A stretch of DNA of 34,547 nucleotides from Halothiobacillus sp. (GTDB taxonomy: Bacteria; Pseudomonadota; Gammaproteobacteria; Halothiobacillales; Halothiobacillaceae), in NCBI GenBank assembly GCA_024635755.1, contig JAGXIF010000022.1:1-34547 (forward strand), given 5' to 3'. This document shows positions 34,398 through 34,547 of the stretch, piece after piece; positions within the stretch are counted from its first letter, which is position 1; every line of letters begins with the position of its first letter. Under the pieces are notes generated by a model, which was not told where the DNA came from, made no database searches, and saw nothing but the letters and a program-made list of their open reading frames with translations. The position numbers and the translations under genes were made by a program.

Positions 34398-34447
34398 GCG
34401 CGCTCGCTTTCGGCGATACGCCGACGCCGGCCAGACGGGCCGGCGAC

Positions 34448-34547
34448 GATCTTTAAGAAAGAGCAGAGATAATTTGTGTGGGTGCTTGTTGGCCTGGTTG
34501 GTCAAAAAGACTGACTGGCTGATGAGTGACCTGTCAATGACGCATAA
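34448..34547 (+). promoter_or_regulatory. 16S rRNA leader with boxA-like antitermination site
   Basis: GATCTTTAAG (34448-34457) resembles boxA. It is followed by AGATAATTTGTGTGGGTGC, nearly the same as the leader upstream of 16S rRNA in Pseudomonas and E. coli. The mature 16S sequence is not reached before the window ends, so the rRNA gene itself is not annotated. Confidence 0.8.

Noticed and set aside
34448-34547. Start of a 16S rRNA gene inside the window
   Set aside because: Only leader sequence is present; the conserved 16S 5' end is not reached before 34547.

Overview
This is about 34.5 kb of GC-rich chromosome from a gammaproteobacterium. The gene families, the arrangements map-glnD, dapD/dapC and tyrS-M23 peptidase-anmK, and a 16S rRNA leader of gammaproteobacterial type all fit. 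High GC, a small c-type cytochrome, a ClC channel and a KamA-like enzyme would suit a halophilic sulfur-oxidising lineage (Halothiobacillaceae or Ectothiorhodospiraceae), but that placement is inference. Nearly everything is housekeeping DNA. I see no prophage, CRISPR array, transposase gene, toxin-antitoxin pair or defence island.

Layout. 1-2.2 kb (minus): the start of a TolC-family outer-membrane protein, a small Cys/His-rich secreted protein, and a PQQ-dependent sugar dehydrogenase lipoprotein. 2.5-4.0 kb: a KamA-family radical SAM enzyme. 4.1-7.4 kb: rplU-rpmA-obgE-proB, whose leader holds an inverted-repeat element. 7.5-9.0 kb (minus): dapE and an ArsC-like reductase. 9.1-10.4 kb: a cytochrome c and nadC. 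10.4-13.5 kb: a second inverted-repeat element, a Pho box, phoB-phoR and a methyltransferase. 13.7-16.1 kb (minus): dapD and dapC. 16.2-16.6 kb: a VOC protein. 16.7-20.2 kb (minus): sdhCDAB-sdhE. 20.3-24.4 kb (minus): map-glnD-rluA. 24.5-27.1 kb (minus): a TlpA-like lipoprotein and a ClC channel. 27.3-30.1 kb: argC, erpA and citrate synthase. 30.1-32.9 kb (minus): M23 peptidase and anmK. 33.0-34.2 kb: tyrS. 34.2-34.5 kb: three tandem rRNA promoters and the 16S leader; the 16S gene itself lies beyond the window.

How the genes work together. The succinylase branch of lysine/meso-diaminopimelate synthesis (dapD, dapC, dapE) is all here. Along the minus strand the order map, glnD, dapC, dapD, ArsC-like, dapE is kept, interrupted by other blocks. 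Citrate synthase, ErpA and succinate dehydrogenase with its flavinylation factor serve the TCA cycle and Fe-S enzymes. PhoBR appears autoregulated through a well-placed Pho box. AnmK and the M23 peptidase handle cell-wall recycling and remodelling.

The least ordinary signals are: two related inverted-repeat elements with IS5-like ends, one forming the rplU leader; a KamA-family enzyme whose lysine-binding aspartates look replaced; a ClC protein with valine at the proton-glutamate position; and triplicate rrn promoters, the first overlapping the tyrS stop codon.
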